64,000 bases of DNA from Methyloversatilis thermotolerans (GCF_000372885.1 NZ_KB889967.1:1367215-1431214), one strand, 5' to 3'. Counted from the stretch's first letter, positions 1 to 8,688 are shown. The notes: generated by a model from the letters alone, not told the origin. Numbers and translations: made by a program.

Positions 1-622
1 GCTCCCGCGTGATGCCGATGCCCAGGATGTCGATGATGAACACGTCCGCACCGAAGTTTTTCAATTGCAGAGCGGACAGGTAGGACAGCACGATGCCGAT
101 GAGGAAGCCGACCAATGCGGTGATCGGCAGTGCGCTGACACCGGTCTTGTACAGATTGGCCGACAATTCTCGCAGCGGCGCATCCTGCGGCCTTCGTGCG
201 AGATGGACAAGATCCAGCGCCGCCTGCCCGAGCACGCCGACGACGCCCAGCATCTGGGACAGCGCGCCCAGTCCGCGCCGACCCAGTCCGGCGATGCGAC
301 CCGGTATCGATGCCCTGTCGGGCGCAGCGGGTGGCCGCGGTCCCAGCACGCTCACCGCCGCGAACATTCCGCGCAGCGCTTCATCGGCGATCAGTGTCTC
401 GGGCAGACGCTCGCCCCAGGTACGCCACAACACGCTCGCGCCCAGCGTGTCGAGGCGCTGCACGCCGGACAGATCCCATGTCCGCGCGCCGGCCGAGGCC
501 CGCGTCAACCGTTGCCGCAGCGACGGCAAGCGTCCCTGCAGACCGGCGAGCGTCCACTCCCCGGCCAGACGCACACTCCCGTCATCGCCCGTCACCTCCA
601 CGGATGGCGTCGCGACGTTCAT
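1..622 (-). CDS. MlaE-type ABC transporter permease with N-terminal STAS-like domain (3' end outside window)
   Basis: Reading leftward from an ATG at 620-622, the frame stays open to the window edge (about 207 residues visible). Residues 1-100 resemble a STAS/MlaB-like domain (DLSGVQRLDTLGASVLWR). From about residue 110 the sequence matches the start of MlaE permeases, with an amphipathic stretch and then a membrane segment containing ALVGFLIGIVLSY followed by FGADVFIIDILGIGITRE, typical of the MlaE/YrbE family. Such permeases take part in phospholipid or other lipid transport across the envelope. The STAS-permease fusion is common in this family outside the canonical mla operon. The start lies 7 bp beyond the ppx stop, so the two are probably co-transcribed. 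The C-terminal half is not visible. Confidence 0.85.
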   Translation of the reverse strand, partial: MNVATPSVEVTGDDGSVRLAGEWTLAGLQGRLPSLRQRLTRASAGARTWDLSGVQRLDTLGASVLWRTWGERLPETLIADEALRGMFAAVSVLGPRPPAAPDRASIPGRIAGLGRRGLGALSQMLGVVGVLGQAALDLVHLARRPQDAPLRELSANLYKTGVSALPITALVGFLIGIVLSYLSALQLKNFGADVFIIDILGIGITRE

Positions 623-629
623 GCGGCGA

Positions 630-2129
630 TCAGGCGGCGCTCACGCCCTTGTTGCGCACCGACCTCAACTTGAGGTCCATGCCCAGGGACTGCCATTGCT
701 TCTGTTCGTCCTGAAGGCTGGCGGCGGTCAGCGGTGAAGCCGTGAGCCAGTCGGCGCCGCCGTACAGTACGAAACCGTGCGCACTGGCTTCGAGGCGCAC
801 CGGAAGATCGGCAAAATCGTCGCGGCTGCGATGCAACAGCACCGCCAGGCGCAGGCAAAGAATGAGCGGCCAGTCGCGGCCATCGGCCAGCGTGTGCACC
901 TTCTCCAGCTTGCCGCGATGGGCGAGCACCAGTCGGGCCAGGCGCGCCTGGTCCCTGCGAGAAAAGCCTGGCATGTCAGCATTGCCGACGATGTAGGCGC
1001 TGTGCTTGTGATACCCCGCGTGGGCGACGGAAATGCCCAGCTCATGCAGCCTGGCCGCCCAGCTCAACAGATGGAGTTCCGCATCGTCGTCGGCGGCATC
1101 CAGGTGAAGTTGCCGGAAAAGAGCGAGTGCCGTGTCATGCACGCGCGCGGCCTGCTTCTGGTCGACCTGATAGCGGCGCATGAACTGCAGAACCGTAGCG
1201 TCGCGCAGATCCCGGTGGTGGTAGCGGCCCAGCAGGTCGTACAGCACGCCCAGCCTGAGCGCGCCTTCGGAGAAACTCATGCGCTCCAGGCGGAAGGTTT
1301 CGAACACCGCGGACATGATGGCAAAGCCGCCTGGCAGCACCGGCAGGCGATCGGAGCGCAAACCGGGAATATCGAGCCTGTTTACGTCACCCGCCCGCAA
1401 CAGCAGTGCGCGCAACCTCTCCATCCCGTCGCGCGTGAGCGCGCCTTCCGCCCAGCCATTCAGCTCCATGATGTCCAGCAGCGCGCGCGCGGTTCCGCTG
1501 GAACCCACCGCCTCGTCCCAACCGTGCGTGCGGTAGTCGTGCTCTATCGTTTCCAGTTCGCGTCGTGCTGCAAGTTCCGCCTCGCGCAGCGACTTCTTGT
1601 CCATGCGTCCATCCGGGAAGAAGCGCAGGCTGAACGCAACGCACCCCATGTACAGCGACTCGAGCGCGAGCGGCTCGAAACTGCGGCCGATGATGAATTC
1701 GGTCGACCCTCCGCCGATATCGACCACGAGCTGCTGGTTCGCGGGGTTGGGCAGCGTATGTGCGACACCCACGTAGATGAGCCGGGCTTCTTCACGGCCG
1801 GCGATCACCTCGATCGGAAAACCCAGCGCCGCTTCTGCCTGGGGCAGGAATTGCGAGGCATTCTTGGCGACGCGCAGCGTGTTGGTCGCCACCGCACGCA
1901 CCTGGTCGGGAGAAAAACCGCGCAGTCTCTCATTGAAGCGCGACAGCGCCTCGAGCGCCCGCATCTGCGAAGCGGCATCCAGCAATTTGCCCTGACCCAG
2001 GCCGGCTGCCAGGCGCACCGTTTCCTTGACGCCATCCAGAGGATAGATCTGGTCGTCGACCACTCGCGCGACCTGGAGCCGGAAACTGTTGGACCCCAGA
2101 TCGACGGCGGCGAGAAGTTCGTAGCTCAT
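630..2129 (-). CDS. ppx: Exopolyphosphatase (Ppx/GppA family)
   Basis: The 499-residue protein hydrolyses terminal phosphates of polyphosphate, and Ppx/GppA relatives also act on pppGpp. The N-terminus MSYELLAAVDLGSNSFRL carries the sugar-kinase/actin-fold phosphate-1 motif. The second ATPase-like motif VVDIGGGSTEFIIG lies near residue 145 and SSGTARALLD follows near 220. The C-terminal third is the HD-like Ppx helical domain (LHLLSWAARLHELGISVAHAGYHKHSAYIV). Length fits the roughly 500-residue family. I chose the ATG at 2129 because the family motif begins immediately after it; an ATG 24 bp upstream is possible. It is divergent from ppk1, giving a paired polyphosphate synthesis and degradation module, and lies just upstream of the MlaE-like gene. 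Confidence 0.95.
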   Translation of the reverse strand: MSYELLAAVDLGSNSFRLQVARVVDDQIYPLDGVKETVRLAAGLGQGKLLDAASQMRALEALSRFNERLRGFSPDQVRAVATNTLRVAKNASQFLPQAEAALGFPIEVIAGREEARLIYVGVAHTLPNPANQQLVVDIGGGSTEFIIGRSFEPLALESLYMGCVAFSLRFFPDGRMDKKSLREAELAARRELETIEHDYRTHGWDEAVGSSGTARALLDIMELNGWAEGALTRDGMERLRALLLRAGDVNRLDIPGLRSDRLPVLPGGFAIMSAVFETFRLERMSFSEGALRLGVLYDLLGRYHHRDLRDATVLQFMRRYQVDQKQAARVHDTALALFRQLHLDAADDDAELHLLSWAARLHELGISVAHAGYHKHSAYIVGNADMPGFSRRDQARLARLVLAHRGKLEKVHTLADGRDWPLILCLRLAVLLHRSRDDFADLPVRLEASAHGFVLYGGADWLTASPLTAASLQDEQKQWQSLGMDLKLRSVRNKGVSAA

Positions 2130-2278
2130 GCGGCAATGCAATAAAGGAATCACGCGGAGTTTAGCAGCGTGCCGACGCTGCGCCGCCCCGCCGCGCGCAG
2201 CCGATCACTGTAATAATTCCACAGTACTGATGTCACAAAATGGCGACCCGCCCTCACCCGTGCCGAAACAGCCTTCCT

Positions 2279-4375
2279 ATGCCGTCCATCCTGCCGGTTC
2301 CCCGCTACGCACCCGACCACTTCATCAATCGCGAACTGTCGCTGATCGCATTCAACCGGCGCGTACTCGCCCAGGCTGCCGATGAGCGCGTGCCGCTGCT
2401 GGAACGGCTGAAGTTCCTGTGCATCGTGTCCAGCAATCTGGACGAGTTCTTCGAGGTGCGGGTCGGCGGACTGCGCGAACAGATACGGCTGGGCGCGCGC
2501 GGGGTCACGTCCGATGGCAGGTCGGCACAGGACGCGCTGCGTCTGATCGCGGCCGAAGCGCACCAGCTCATCGCCGAGCAGTACGCCCTGCTCAACGAAG
2601 TCATCCTGCCTCTGCTGGAGAAGGAAGGCATCGTGTTCCTGCGGCGCGGCAACTGGACCGAGGCGCAGCATGCCTGGGTGCGCGACTACTTCACGCGCGA
2701 GCTCATGCCGGTGCTGACCCCGATCGGTCTGGATCCGTCCCACCCCTTTCCCCGCGTGCTCAACAAGAGCCTTAATTTCGCGGTCGAGCTCGAAGGTCGC
2801 GACGCGTTCGGCCGCAGTTCGCGCTTCGCCATTGTCCAGGCCCCGCGCGCGCTGCCGCGCGTGATCAAGCTTCCCAGGGAGCTGACCGGCGTCGATCACG
2901 GTTTCATCTTCCTGTCCTCGGCCATGCACCAGAACGTGGGCGACCTGTTCGAAGGCATGAACGTGCTCGGCTGCTACCAGTTCCGCGTCACGCGCAACTC
3001 CGATCTTTTCCTCGACGAGGAAGAGGTGAAGAACCTGCGTCAGGCGCTGCAGGGCGAGCTGCCACAACGGCACTACGGGGATGCCGTGCGTCTCGAGGTC
3101 GCGGACAACTGCTCGGAGCAGATGGCCGACTTCCTGCTGCAGCAGTTCAGTCTCACCCGCGACGACCTCTATCGCGCACCGGGCATCGTGAATCTGGTGC
3201 GCCTCATGCAGGTCCCCGACTGGGTGGACCGCCCCGACCTGAAGTACCCGCCTTTCGTGCCGCTGCTGCCGCGCGCCATGGAAAAGCGTTACGACATCTT
3301 CGCGACGATCCGCAAGCAGGACGTGCTGCTGCACCACCCCTTCCAGTCCTTCAAGCCGGTGATCGATCTGGTACAGCAGGCGGTAGATGACCCGGACGTG
3401 GTCGCGATCAAGATGACGGTTTATCGCACCGGCACCGATTCGGTGCTGATGGAGGCGCTGGTGCGTGCCGCGCAGAAGGGCAAGGAAGTGACCGTCGTGG
3501 TGGAACTGATGGCGCGCTTCGACGAGGAAGCCAATATCAACTGGGCATCGCGTCTGGAGGATGCGGGCGCCCATGTGGTCTATGGCGTGTTCGGCTACAA
3601 GACACACGCCAAGATGCTCATGGTGGTGCGCCGGGAACAGATGGACGGCAATATCCACTTCCGCCGCTATGTGCACCTGGGCACCGGCAACTACCATCCG
3701 CGCACCGCGCGCTTCTACACCGATTTCGGTCTGATGACCGCGAACGAACAGATCGGCGAGGACGTGAACGAGGTATTCAAGCAGCTCACCGGGCTGGGCC
3801 ATGCAGGCACGCTCACCCATCTGTGGCAGGCACCGTTCACACTGCACAGCAATGTCATCGCCGCCATCGGCCAGGAAGCGGAAAACGCCCGCGCTGGCCG
3901 CAAGGCACGCATCATCGCCAAGATGAACTCGCTGGTGGAAGACGATACGATAGAGGCGCTCTACGCGGCCAGCCAGGCCGGCGTGGATATCGACCTCATC
4001 GTGCGCGGCGTGTGCGCGCTGCGCCCGGGCGTCACCGGCCTGTCGGAGCGCATCACGGTAAGGTCAATCGTCGGCCGCTTTCTCGAGCATTCCCGCATCT
4101 ACCACTTCCATGCGGATGGCGAGGAGAAGCTCTACCTGGCAAGCGCCGACTGGATGGAACGCAACTTCTTCCGGCGCATCGAGGTCGCCTTCCCGATACT
4201 CGACGTCAAGCTCAAGCGCCGCATCATGAAAGAAGGTGTGCGTCCCTATCTGCTGGACAACAGCCAATCCTGGGAAATGGAACCGGACGGACGCTATCGC
4301 CGCCGGGTATCCCGCGCCGCTCGCCACTGTGCCCAGGAAACCCTGCTGAGCGAGTATTCCAAAGACGCACTCTGA
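2279..4375 (+). CDS. ppk1: Polyphosphate kinase 1
   Basis: Ppk1 reversibly transfers the gamma phosphate of ATP onto polyphosphate via a phosphohistidine. The 698-residue reading has the N-terminal HFINRELSLIAFNRRV signature, the head domain, and the two phospholipase-D-like catalytic domains. KTHAKMLMVVRRE contains the expected autophosphorylated histidine and YVHLGTGNYHPRTARFYTD the second conserved histidine. Length matches the 690-710 residue family. Two in-frame ATGs are possible, at 2240 and 2279; neither has a strong Shine-Dalgarno. I prefer 2279 because only about 15 residues then precede the conserved RELS motif. It is divergent from ppx with 110-150 bp between starts, which must hold both promoters; I could not identify a convincing PhoB box there. 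Confidence 0.96.
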   Translation: MPSILPVPRYAPDHFINRELSLIAFNRRVLAQAADERVPLLERLKFLCIVSSNLDEFFEVRVGGLREQIRLGARGVTSDGRSAQDALRLIAAEAHQLIAEQYALLNEVILPLLEKEGIVFLRRGNWTEAQHAWVRDYFTRELMPVLTPIGLDPSHPFPRVLNKSLNFAVELEGRDAFGRSSRFAIVQAPRALPRVIKLPRELTGVDHGFIFLSSAMHQNVGDLFEGMNVLGCYQFRVTRNSDLFLDEEEVKNLRQALQGELPQRHYGDAVRLEVADNCSEQMADFLLQQFSLTRDDLYRAPGIVNLVRLMQVPDWVDRPDLKYPPFVPLLPRAMEKRYDIFATIRKQDVLLHHPFQSFKPVIDLVQQAVDDPDVVAIKMTVYRTGTDSVLMEALVRAAQKGKEVTVVVELMARFDEEANINWASRLEDAGAHVVYGVFGYKTHAKMLMVVRREQMDGNIHFRRYVHLGTGNYHPRTARFYTDFGLMTANEQIGEDVNEVFKQLTGLGHAGTLTHLWQAPFTLHSNVIAAIGQEAENARAGRKARIIAKMNSLVEDDTIEALYAASQAGVDIDLIVRGVCALRPGVTGLSERITVRSIVGRFLEHSRIYHFHADGEEKLYLASADWMERNFFRRIEVAFPILDVKLKRRIMKEGVRPYLLDNSQSWEMEPDGRYRRRVSRAARHCAQETLLSEYSKDAL

Positions 4376-4456
4376 CGAGCGTGAAGGGTGTCCCTCAAGC
4401 AGGAGGGACACCCGCCGTAAACACCTTGTGTATCGTCAATCCAGAAGTCGTCCAAG

Positions 4457-4882
4457 GTGAATGTCGCCATCAAAGCATCGTTGATCAGCCTCTGCGCCGT
4501 GCTCGCAGCCGCCTGCGATCGGCTGCCCATTCCCGATCCCAACAAGCAGGCAATGCAGAAGGAACAGGACGCGAAAGCCATCGGGGGGGCGTGCCGTCAC
4601 GCAGGGCGTGCGCTCGAGGATTGCTACAACCTGAATCCCAAGGCTTCGAAGGCGGCCATCTTCGCGGGCTGGCGCGAAATGAACGACTACATGACACAGA
4701 ACAAGATCGATGTCGTGTTACCGAGCATTCCACCGAATGCCGGGTCGAAGAAAGTGAAGTCGCACCGGCCGCCCGAGGACAGCGAACAGACCGCCGAACC
4801 CGCGCCTGACCAGGGTGGCGAGCCGGAAAACCAGCACGGTGACTCCTCCCATCAGAGAAATCCCGCTCTTACGGCCGGGTGA
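4457..4882 (+). CDS. Small predicted lipoprotein of unknown function
   Basis: The 141-residue product starts MNVAIKASLISLCAVLAAAC, a lipoprotein signal peptide with the lipidated cysteine at residue 20. The mature part holds two further cysteines in a short helical region (GACRHAGRALEDCYNL, about residues 44-59) and then KAAIFAGWREMNDYMTQ, followed by a charged, proline-rich low-complexity tail from about residue 95. I do not recognise a characterised family. It lies 80 bp downstream of ppk1 on the same strand and could be co-transcribed, but its role is unknown. Confidence 0.7.
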   Translation: MNVAIKASLISLCAVLAAACDRLPIPDPNKQAMQKEQDAKAIGGACRHAGRALEDCYNLNPKASKAAIFAGWREMNDYMTQNKIDVVLPSIPPNAGSKKVKSHRPPEDSEQTAEPAPDQGGEPENQHGDSSHQRNPALTAG

Positions 4883-4959
4883 GCGCCGCAACGACGCCGC
4901 GCGCGTCAAGTCGCTCGATGTCCCGCCCGTCCAACAGCGCGTGCCCGGCAGACATGAGA

Positions 4960-4980
4960 ACGGGCGCACCCGGCGCCCGT
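4960..4980 (-). terminator. GC-rich hairpin, possible terminator of the SNase-like gene
   Basis: A perfect 8-bp stem (ACGGGCGC at 4960-4967, GCGCCCGT at 4973-4980) with a 5-base loop lies 25 bp past the stop of the leftward gene at 5006. On the minus strand it is followed by TTCTCATGTCT, a weak T-rich run. It may also serve the rightward lipoprotein gene ending at 4882. Confidence 0.4.
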
Positions 4981-5005
4981 CGTGGCCTGGCGGGGCGGTC
5001 CCTCT

Positions 5006-5476
5006 TCAGCGCCCGGAAACCAGCTCGCTGAGGTCCCGCCCGTCGATCTTCACGCGGGCAACGGTATCGCCACCTTCATTACCCAGCGGTTCTATGCTGA
5101 CGCGTCCGGAGTCAAGCAGTTGCTGCAGGCGCTGTTTGGCGATGCCCGAGGCGCCCGCCATTTCCAGACTGTCTATACCCGCCGCACGGACCCGTACGCC
5201 ATCGGCATAGAAGGTCGTGCCATCGACCGCGTAATGCCGCTGCGCGGGCGGCTTGGGCGGACGGAAGACCGGAGCCGCGGCGACAGCGGATGTCCGCTTG
5301 GTCTTGGTTGCGGTCGCCACCCGGGTCTTGGAACTGACCTTGGCAGCGGGGCGCACCGCCGACTTCACCTGCTTGCCGCTGGCGACGGTACGCGCCGCCT
5401 CGACCTCCGAAACCGGAAACAACACACATCCGAAGAGCACGGAAAGCACAACGGCTCCCCAGCGACTGACTGTCAT
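5006..5476 (-). CDS. Secreted degenerate staphylococcal-nuclease-like protein
   Basis: The 156-residue protein begins with a signal peptide (MTVSRWGAVVLSVLFG, cleavage likely after EVEA near residue 27). A Lys/Ala/Thr-rich linker follows, then a C-terminal domain of about 75 residues resembling the first half of an SNase (thermonuclease) beta-barrel: YAVDGTTFYADGVRVRAAGI, then a helix and GRVSIEPLGNEGGDTVARVK. By comparison with the family pattern, an Arg and a Glu equivalent to SNase R35 and E43 can be placed, but the segment that normally holds the second catalytic arginine (DxYGRxxA) reads NEGGDTVARV, so nuclease activity is doubtful. The domain also stops short of the full SNase length. 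Start chosen at the ATG directly before the signal peptide. It is divergent from the ArsC-like gene. Confidence 0.65.
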   Translation of the reverse strand: MTVSRWGAVVLSVLFGCVLFPVSEVEAARTVASGKQVKSAVRPAAKVSSKTRVATATKTKRTSAVAAAPVFRPPKPPAQRHYAVDGTTFYADGVRVRAAGIDSLEMAGASGIAKQRLQQLLDSGRVSIEPLGNEGGDTVARVKIDGRDLSELVSGR

Positions 5477-5563
5477 GCAAATATCTCCACGTTGAGAACG
5501 ACCGGTGCGCGCGTCCGCGTCAGGCGCCGCCGCAGCATTCCGGTTTCTGGACAAGCAGGGCCC

Positions 5564-5625
5564 GATCTGAAAAATTCGATCAACATCCTGCGATATTTGT
5601 TTGTTTCGGATAATTTTTTCAGATC
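5564..5625. repeat. AT-rich inverted repeat in the divergent promoter region
   Basis: GATCTGAAAAATT at 5564-5576 is repeated in inverted orientation as AATTTTTTCAGATC at 5612-5625, differing by one extra T, with 35 bp between the arms. It sits in a strikingly AT-rich patch of an otherwise GC-rich intergenic region, between the leftward SNase-like gene (start 5476) and the rightward ArsC-like gene (start 5748). It could be a regulator binding site, a long hairpin or the remnant of a small element. Confidence 0.55.
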
Positions 5626-5747
5626 TTAAACATTGAAACGCGTCGGCGCCACATTTTTGTTCGTTGCAGGCGCCGTCATCTCTGCCGGCGCCGCGCCGGG
5701 CGCGCTCACCGTACAATGCCGGATTGCCTGCAAGACCTCGACTTCCC

Positions 5748-6092
5748 ATGCTGCACATCTACGGCATCAAACGCTGCGACACCATGTCAAAGGCCATGGC
5801 CTGGCTTCGTGATCGCCATATCGATTTCCGCTTGCACGACTACCAGAAGGACGGTGTCCCCGAGTCCCTGCTGGCCGACTGGATACGGCGCGCCGGCTGG
5901 CAGTCGGTGGTGAATGCACGGGGGACCACCTTCCGCAAGCTGCCACCCGCGCTGACTGCGGATCTCGACGACGGCAAGGCACTGGCGCTGCTGAAGGCAC
6001 ATGCGTCCGCGATACGACGCCCCATCGTCGACCTGGGCGACGATCTGCTCATCGGCTTCGATGCCGGGCGATGGAGTAAGGTGTTCGAATGA
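5748..6092 (+). CDS. ArsC/Spx-family reductase-like protein (YffB-like)
   Basis: The 114-residue protein has the thioredoxin-like ArsC/Spx fold with one redox cysteine near the N-terminus (MLHIYGIKRCDTMSKAMAWL, Cys10) and the family pattern SVVNARGTTFRKL near residue 60, then RPIVDLGDDLLIGFD. The CxxT arrangement and lack of the arsenate-reductase residues place it with the YffB/glutathione-dependent-reductase-like branch, whose substrate is not established. I chose the ATG at 5748 because it directly precedes the beta strand. Its stop overlaps the start of hslO by 4 bp (ATGA), so the two are translationally coupled, suggesting a shared thiol or oxidative-stress role. Confidence 0.85.
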   Translation: MLHIYGIKRCDTMSKAMAWLRDRHIDFRLHDYQKDGVPESLLADWIRRAGWQSVVNARGTTFRKLPPALTADLDDGKALALLKAHASAIRRPIVDLGDDLLIGFDAGRWSKVFE

Positions 6093-6961
6093 GCGGAGGC
6101 GATTTCGTCCAGCGCTTTCTGTTCGAGGGCCTGGACATACGCGGTGCGCTGGTCCGGTTGACCGACGGCTGGCAGTCGATGCTGCGCGGACGCAGTTACG
6201 GGCCAGTCCTGTCGCGCCTGTTCGGCGAAATGACCGTGGTCACGTTGATGATAGGCGGCCAGCTCAAACAACCCGGCCGGCTGACGGCGCAGGTGCGCGG
6301 CAATGGTGCCCTCGGCCTGCTGGTTGTGGATTGCGATGAGCGGCTCAGGCTGCGCGGCATGGCCACAGGCGCGCACGATCTCGCCGATGCCCCGCTCCCC
6401 GCGTTGCTGGGTGACGGCCAACTGGTCGTGACGGTGCAGACGGACGCATCGCCCACGCCCTATCAGAGCGTGGTGCCGCTCGAAGGCGCCACGGTGACGG
6501 AAGTGTTCGAGCGCTTTCTCGAACAGTCGGAACAGCAACCCACCGCACTTTGGCTGTCCGCCGACGAATCCGTTGCATGCGGCCTGTTCCTGCAGAAGCT
6601 GCCGGGCGCCGATCAGCGGGATGCGGATGGCTGGGCGCGCATCTGCCATCTCGCCGCCACCCTCACGCCGGCCGAGATGAAGACGCTGGACACCGGGTCG
6701 CTGCTGATGCGCCTGTTTCACGAAGACATCGCTGCCGGGGGCATACGCGTGTTCGACCCGGTCGAGCCGCGCCATCATTGCCCGCGCGACGAGGAGAAGG
6801 TGCGACGTCTCGTGTTGTCCCTGGGGCGCGCCGAGGTCGAGTCCATCCTTGCCGAGAAGGGCGAAGTGCTGATCCACGACGACATGTGCAATCACGACTA
6901 TCGTTTCGACGCCGGCGACATTGCACGCCTGTTTGGAGATCCACCTCCGGCGGTCCACTGA
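6089..6961 (+). CDS. hslO: Hsp33 chaperone HslO with an altered zinc/redox site
   Basis: The 290-residue protein is full length for Hsp33, a cytosolic chaperone activated by oxidative unfolding when a four-cysteine zinc centre (CxC...CxxC) is oxidised. The N-terminal domain (FEGLDIRGALVRLTDGWQ), the central GNGALGLLVVD strand and the C-terminal SLGRAEVESILAEKGEV segment are typical. The zinc site is not: the CxC position reads HHC (residues 229-231) and the CxxC position DDMC (264-267), leaving only Cys231 and Cys267. A zinc site of mixed His/Asp/Cys ligands is conceivable, but the canonical two-disulfide switch cannot form. The sequence is clean and in frame, so simple decay is unlikely. It overlaps the upstream ArsC-like gene by 4 bp. 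Confidence 0.92.
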   Translation: MSGGDFVQRFLFEGLDIRGALVRLTDGWQSMLRGRSYGPVLSRLFGEMTVVTLMIGGQLKQPGRLTAQVRGNGALGLLVVDCDERLRLRGMATGAHDLADAPLPALLGDGQLVVTVQTDASPTPYQSVVPLEGATVTEVFERFLEQSEQQPTALWLSADESVACGLFLQKLPGADQRDADGWARICHLAATLTPAEMKTLDTGSLLMRLFHEDIAAGGIRVFDPVEPRHHCPRDEEKVRRLVLSLGRAEVESILAEKGEVLIHDDMCNHDYRFDAGDIARLFGDPPPAVH

Positions 6962-7055
6962 GGACCGTCCGCTGAGACCTCCGGCAGGGCGGCACCCGGC
7001 GATTGCCCGGGATGCATGCTGTCGGTAAACTTTTGATATTTCTTCCGGATCATTC

Positions 7056-7850
7056 ATGGCGCGCAAGCCCGACACATCGGTCATCGAACTCAAGAGCGCC
7101 ACGCTGGAAGCGATGCGTGCCATCCTCCGCTCGCCGGACGACGCCACAGTCATCGCGGCGCTGGAAGCCCGGCTGGGAAGCATGCCGGGCTTCTTCTCGG
7201 GGGAGCCGGTGGTGATCGATTGCAGCGATTTGCCGGCGGGTACGTCCCCCGATCTTGTTGCGCTGCGCGATGTGCTGGCCAGGCATGAACTGACCGCCGT
7301 TGCCCTCCAGACTGCCGACGAACGCCTTGCACAACGCGCACAGTCGCTTGGCTGGGCAGTCATGGCAGCGGAGAGCACGTCGGCACGATCACATGCACGC
7401 GCCGAGCCGGGGGAAACCGCCCGCGTCGAACCGGAAGCGGTCGCGCCACACGCGGCGCCGGTCGCCGAGCCGCTGGCGCCGGAGCCGTCGGTGCAGTCCG
7501 TGCGACGCACCGAAATCGTCGACAGACCTTTGCGTTCGGGCCAGCGCATCTACGCACGCGGCGGCGATCTGGTGGTGCTCGCCATGGTCAGCGCGGGGGC
7601 CGAGGTGATCGCCGACGGCAACATCCACATCTATGCACCGTTGCGCGGACGCGCCCTGGCCGGCGCATCGGGGGACATGGAAGCACGCATCTTCACGACC
7701 TGCTTCGAGGCCGAGCTGGTGTCGATTGCCGGGGTGTACCGTACGTTCGAACAGTCCGCCGGCGAACTGCTGCGACGCCCTGCGCACGTACGACTCGAGA
7801 GCCATTCCGACAAACAGGTATTGAGTGTCGCCGCTCTGGCGACCAACTGA
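7056..7850 (+). CDS. minC: Septum site-determining protein MinC
   Basis: MinC inhibits FtsZ polymerisation away from midcell. The 264-residue protein has an N-terminal MinC_N domain (about 1-110, ALEARLGSMPGFFSGEPVVI), an Ala/Pro/Glu-rich linker (about 115-160) and the C-terminal beta-helical MinC_C domain (RSGQRIYARGGDLVVLAMV, then GADGN-like turns and GRALAGASGDMEARIFTTCF), which binds MinD. It heads the minCDE operon, with minD starting 20 bp downstream. The region before the start has an AT-rich patch (7021-7050) that may hold the promoter. Confidence 0.95.
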   Translation: MARKPDTSVIELKSATLEAMRAILRSPDDATVIAALEARLGSMPGFFSGEPVVIDCSDLPAGTSPDLVALRDVLARHELTAVALQTADERLAQRAQSLGWAVMAAESTSARSHARAEPGETARVEPEAVAPHAAPVAEPLAPEPSVQSVRRTEIVDRPLRSGQRIYARGGDLVVLAMVSAGAEVIADGNIHIYAPLRGRALAGASGDMEARIFTTCFEAELVSIAGVYRTFEQSAGELLRRPAHVRLESHSDKQVLSVAALATN

Positions 7851-7870
7851 AACACAAGAGGGAGAACAGA

Positions 7871-8686
7871 GTGACCCGTATCGTCGTCGTGACATCCGGC
7901 AAGGGGGGGGTGGGCAAAACCACGACCAGCGCCGCTTTTTCGTCCGGTCTGGCACTGCGCGGCAAGAAGACCGCAGTGATCGATTTCGACGTCGGTCTGC
8001 GCAACCTCGACCTCATCATGGGATGCGAACGGCGCGTGGTCTACGACTTCGTGAACGTGATCCACGGCGAAGCCAATCTGACCCAGGCGCTGATCAAGGA
8101 CAAGCACTGCGACAACCTGTTCGTGCTGCCTGCCTCGCAGACGCGCGACAAGGATGCGCTGACCGAGGAAGGGGTCGAAAAGGTACTCAAGGACCTGACC
8201 GACATGGGTTTCGACTACATCGTGTGCGATTCGCCGGCCGGCATCGAACACGGAGCGGTGATGGCCCTCACCTTCGCCGATGAAGCCATCATCGTGACCA
8301 ATCCGGAGGTGAGTTCGGTACGCGATTCCGACCGCATCCTGGGCATCCTGCAATCGAAATCGCGCCGCGCGCGCGAAGGCCGCGAGGCGGTCAAGGAGCA
8401 TCTTGTGGTCACCCGCTACTCGCCGAAGCGGGCGGTGGAAGGTGAAATGCTGAGTCACGGCGACGTGCAGGAAATCCTGCGCATTCCGGTGCTCGGCGTC
8501 ATTCCCGAATCGGAAGTGGTGTTGCAGGCGTCGAACCAGGGCACGCCGGCCATCCACATGAATGGCACTGACGTCGCCCAGGCCTACGAAGACGTCGTGG
8601 CGCGCTTTCTCGGCGAAGACCGTCCGCTGCGCTTCGTCGACTACGAGAAGCCCGGCCTGCTCAAGCGTCTGTTCGGAGGGAAGTGA
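7871..8686 (+). CDS. minD: Septum site-determining ATPase MinD
   Basis: MinD is the membrane-associated ParA/MinD-family ATPase that recruits MinC and oscillates with MinE. The 271-residue protein has the deviant Walker A KGGVGKTT at residues 11-18, the Walker B-like [18 protein letters not shown] and a C-terminal amphipathic membrane-targeting helix ([11 protein letters not shown]). It uses a GTG start at 7871 preceded by GGGAGAACAGA. The stop codon lies 2 bp before the minE start, so translation is probably coupled. Confidence 0.97.
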   Translation: MTRIVVVTSGKGGVGKTTTSAAFSSGLALRGKKTAVIDFDVGLRNLDLIMGCERRVVYDFVNVIHGEANLTQALIKDKHCDNLFVLPASQTRDKDALTEEGVEKVLKDLTDMGFDYIVCDSPAGIEHGAVMALTFADEAIIVTNPEVSSVRDSDRILGILQSKSRRAREGREAVKEHLVVTRYSPKRAVEGEMLSHGDVQEILRIPVLGVIPESEVVLQASNQGTPAIHMNGTDVAQAYEDVVARFLGEDRPLRFVDYEKPGLLKRLFGGK

Positions 8687-8688
8687 GC

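Noticed and set aside
2200-2240. Possible PhoB box in the ppx-ppk1 intergenic region (CTGTAATAATTCC...GATGTCAC)
   Set aside because: The half-sites do not repeat at 11-bp spacing and only single TGTCA/CTGT fragments match, so it is not convincing.
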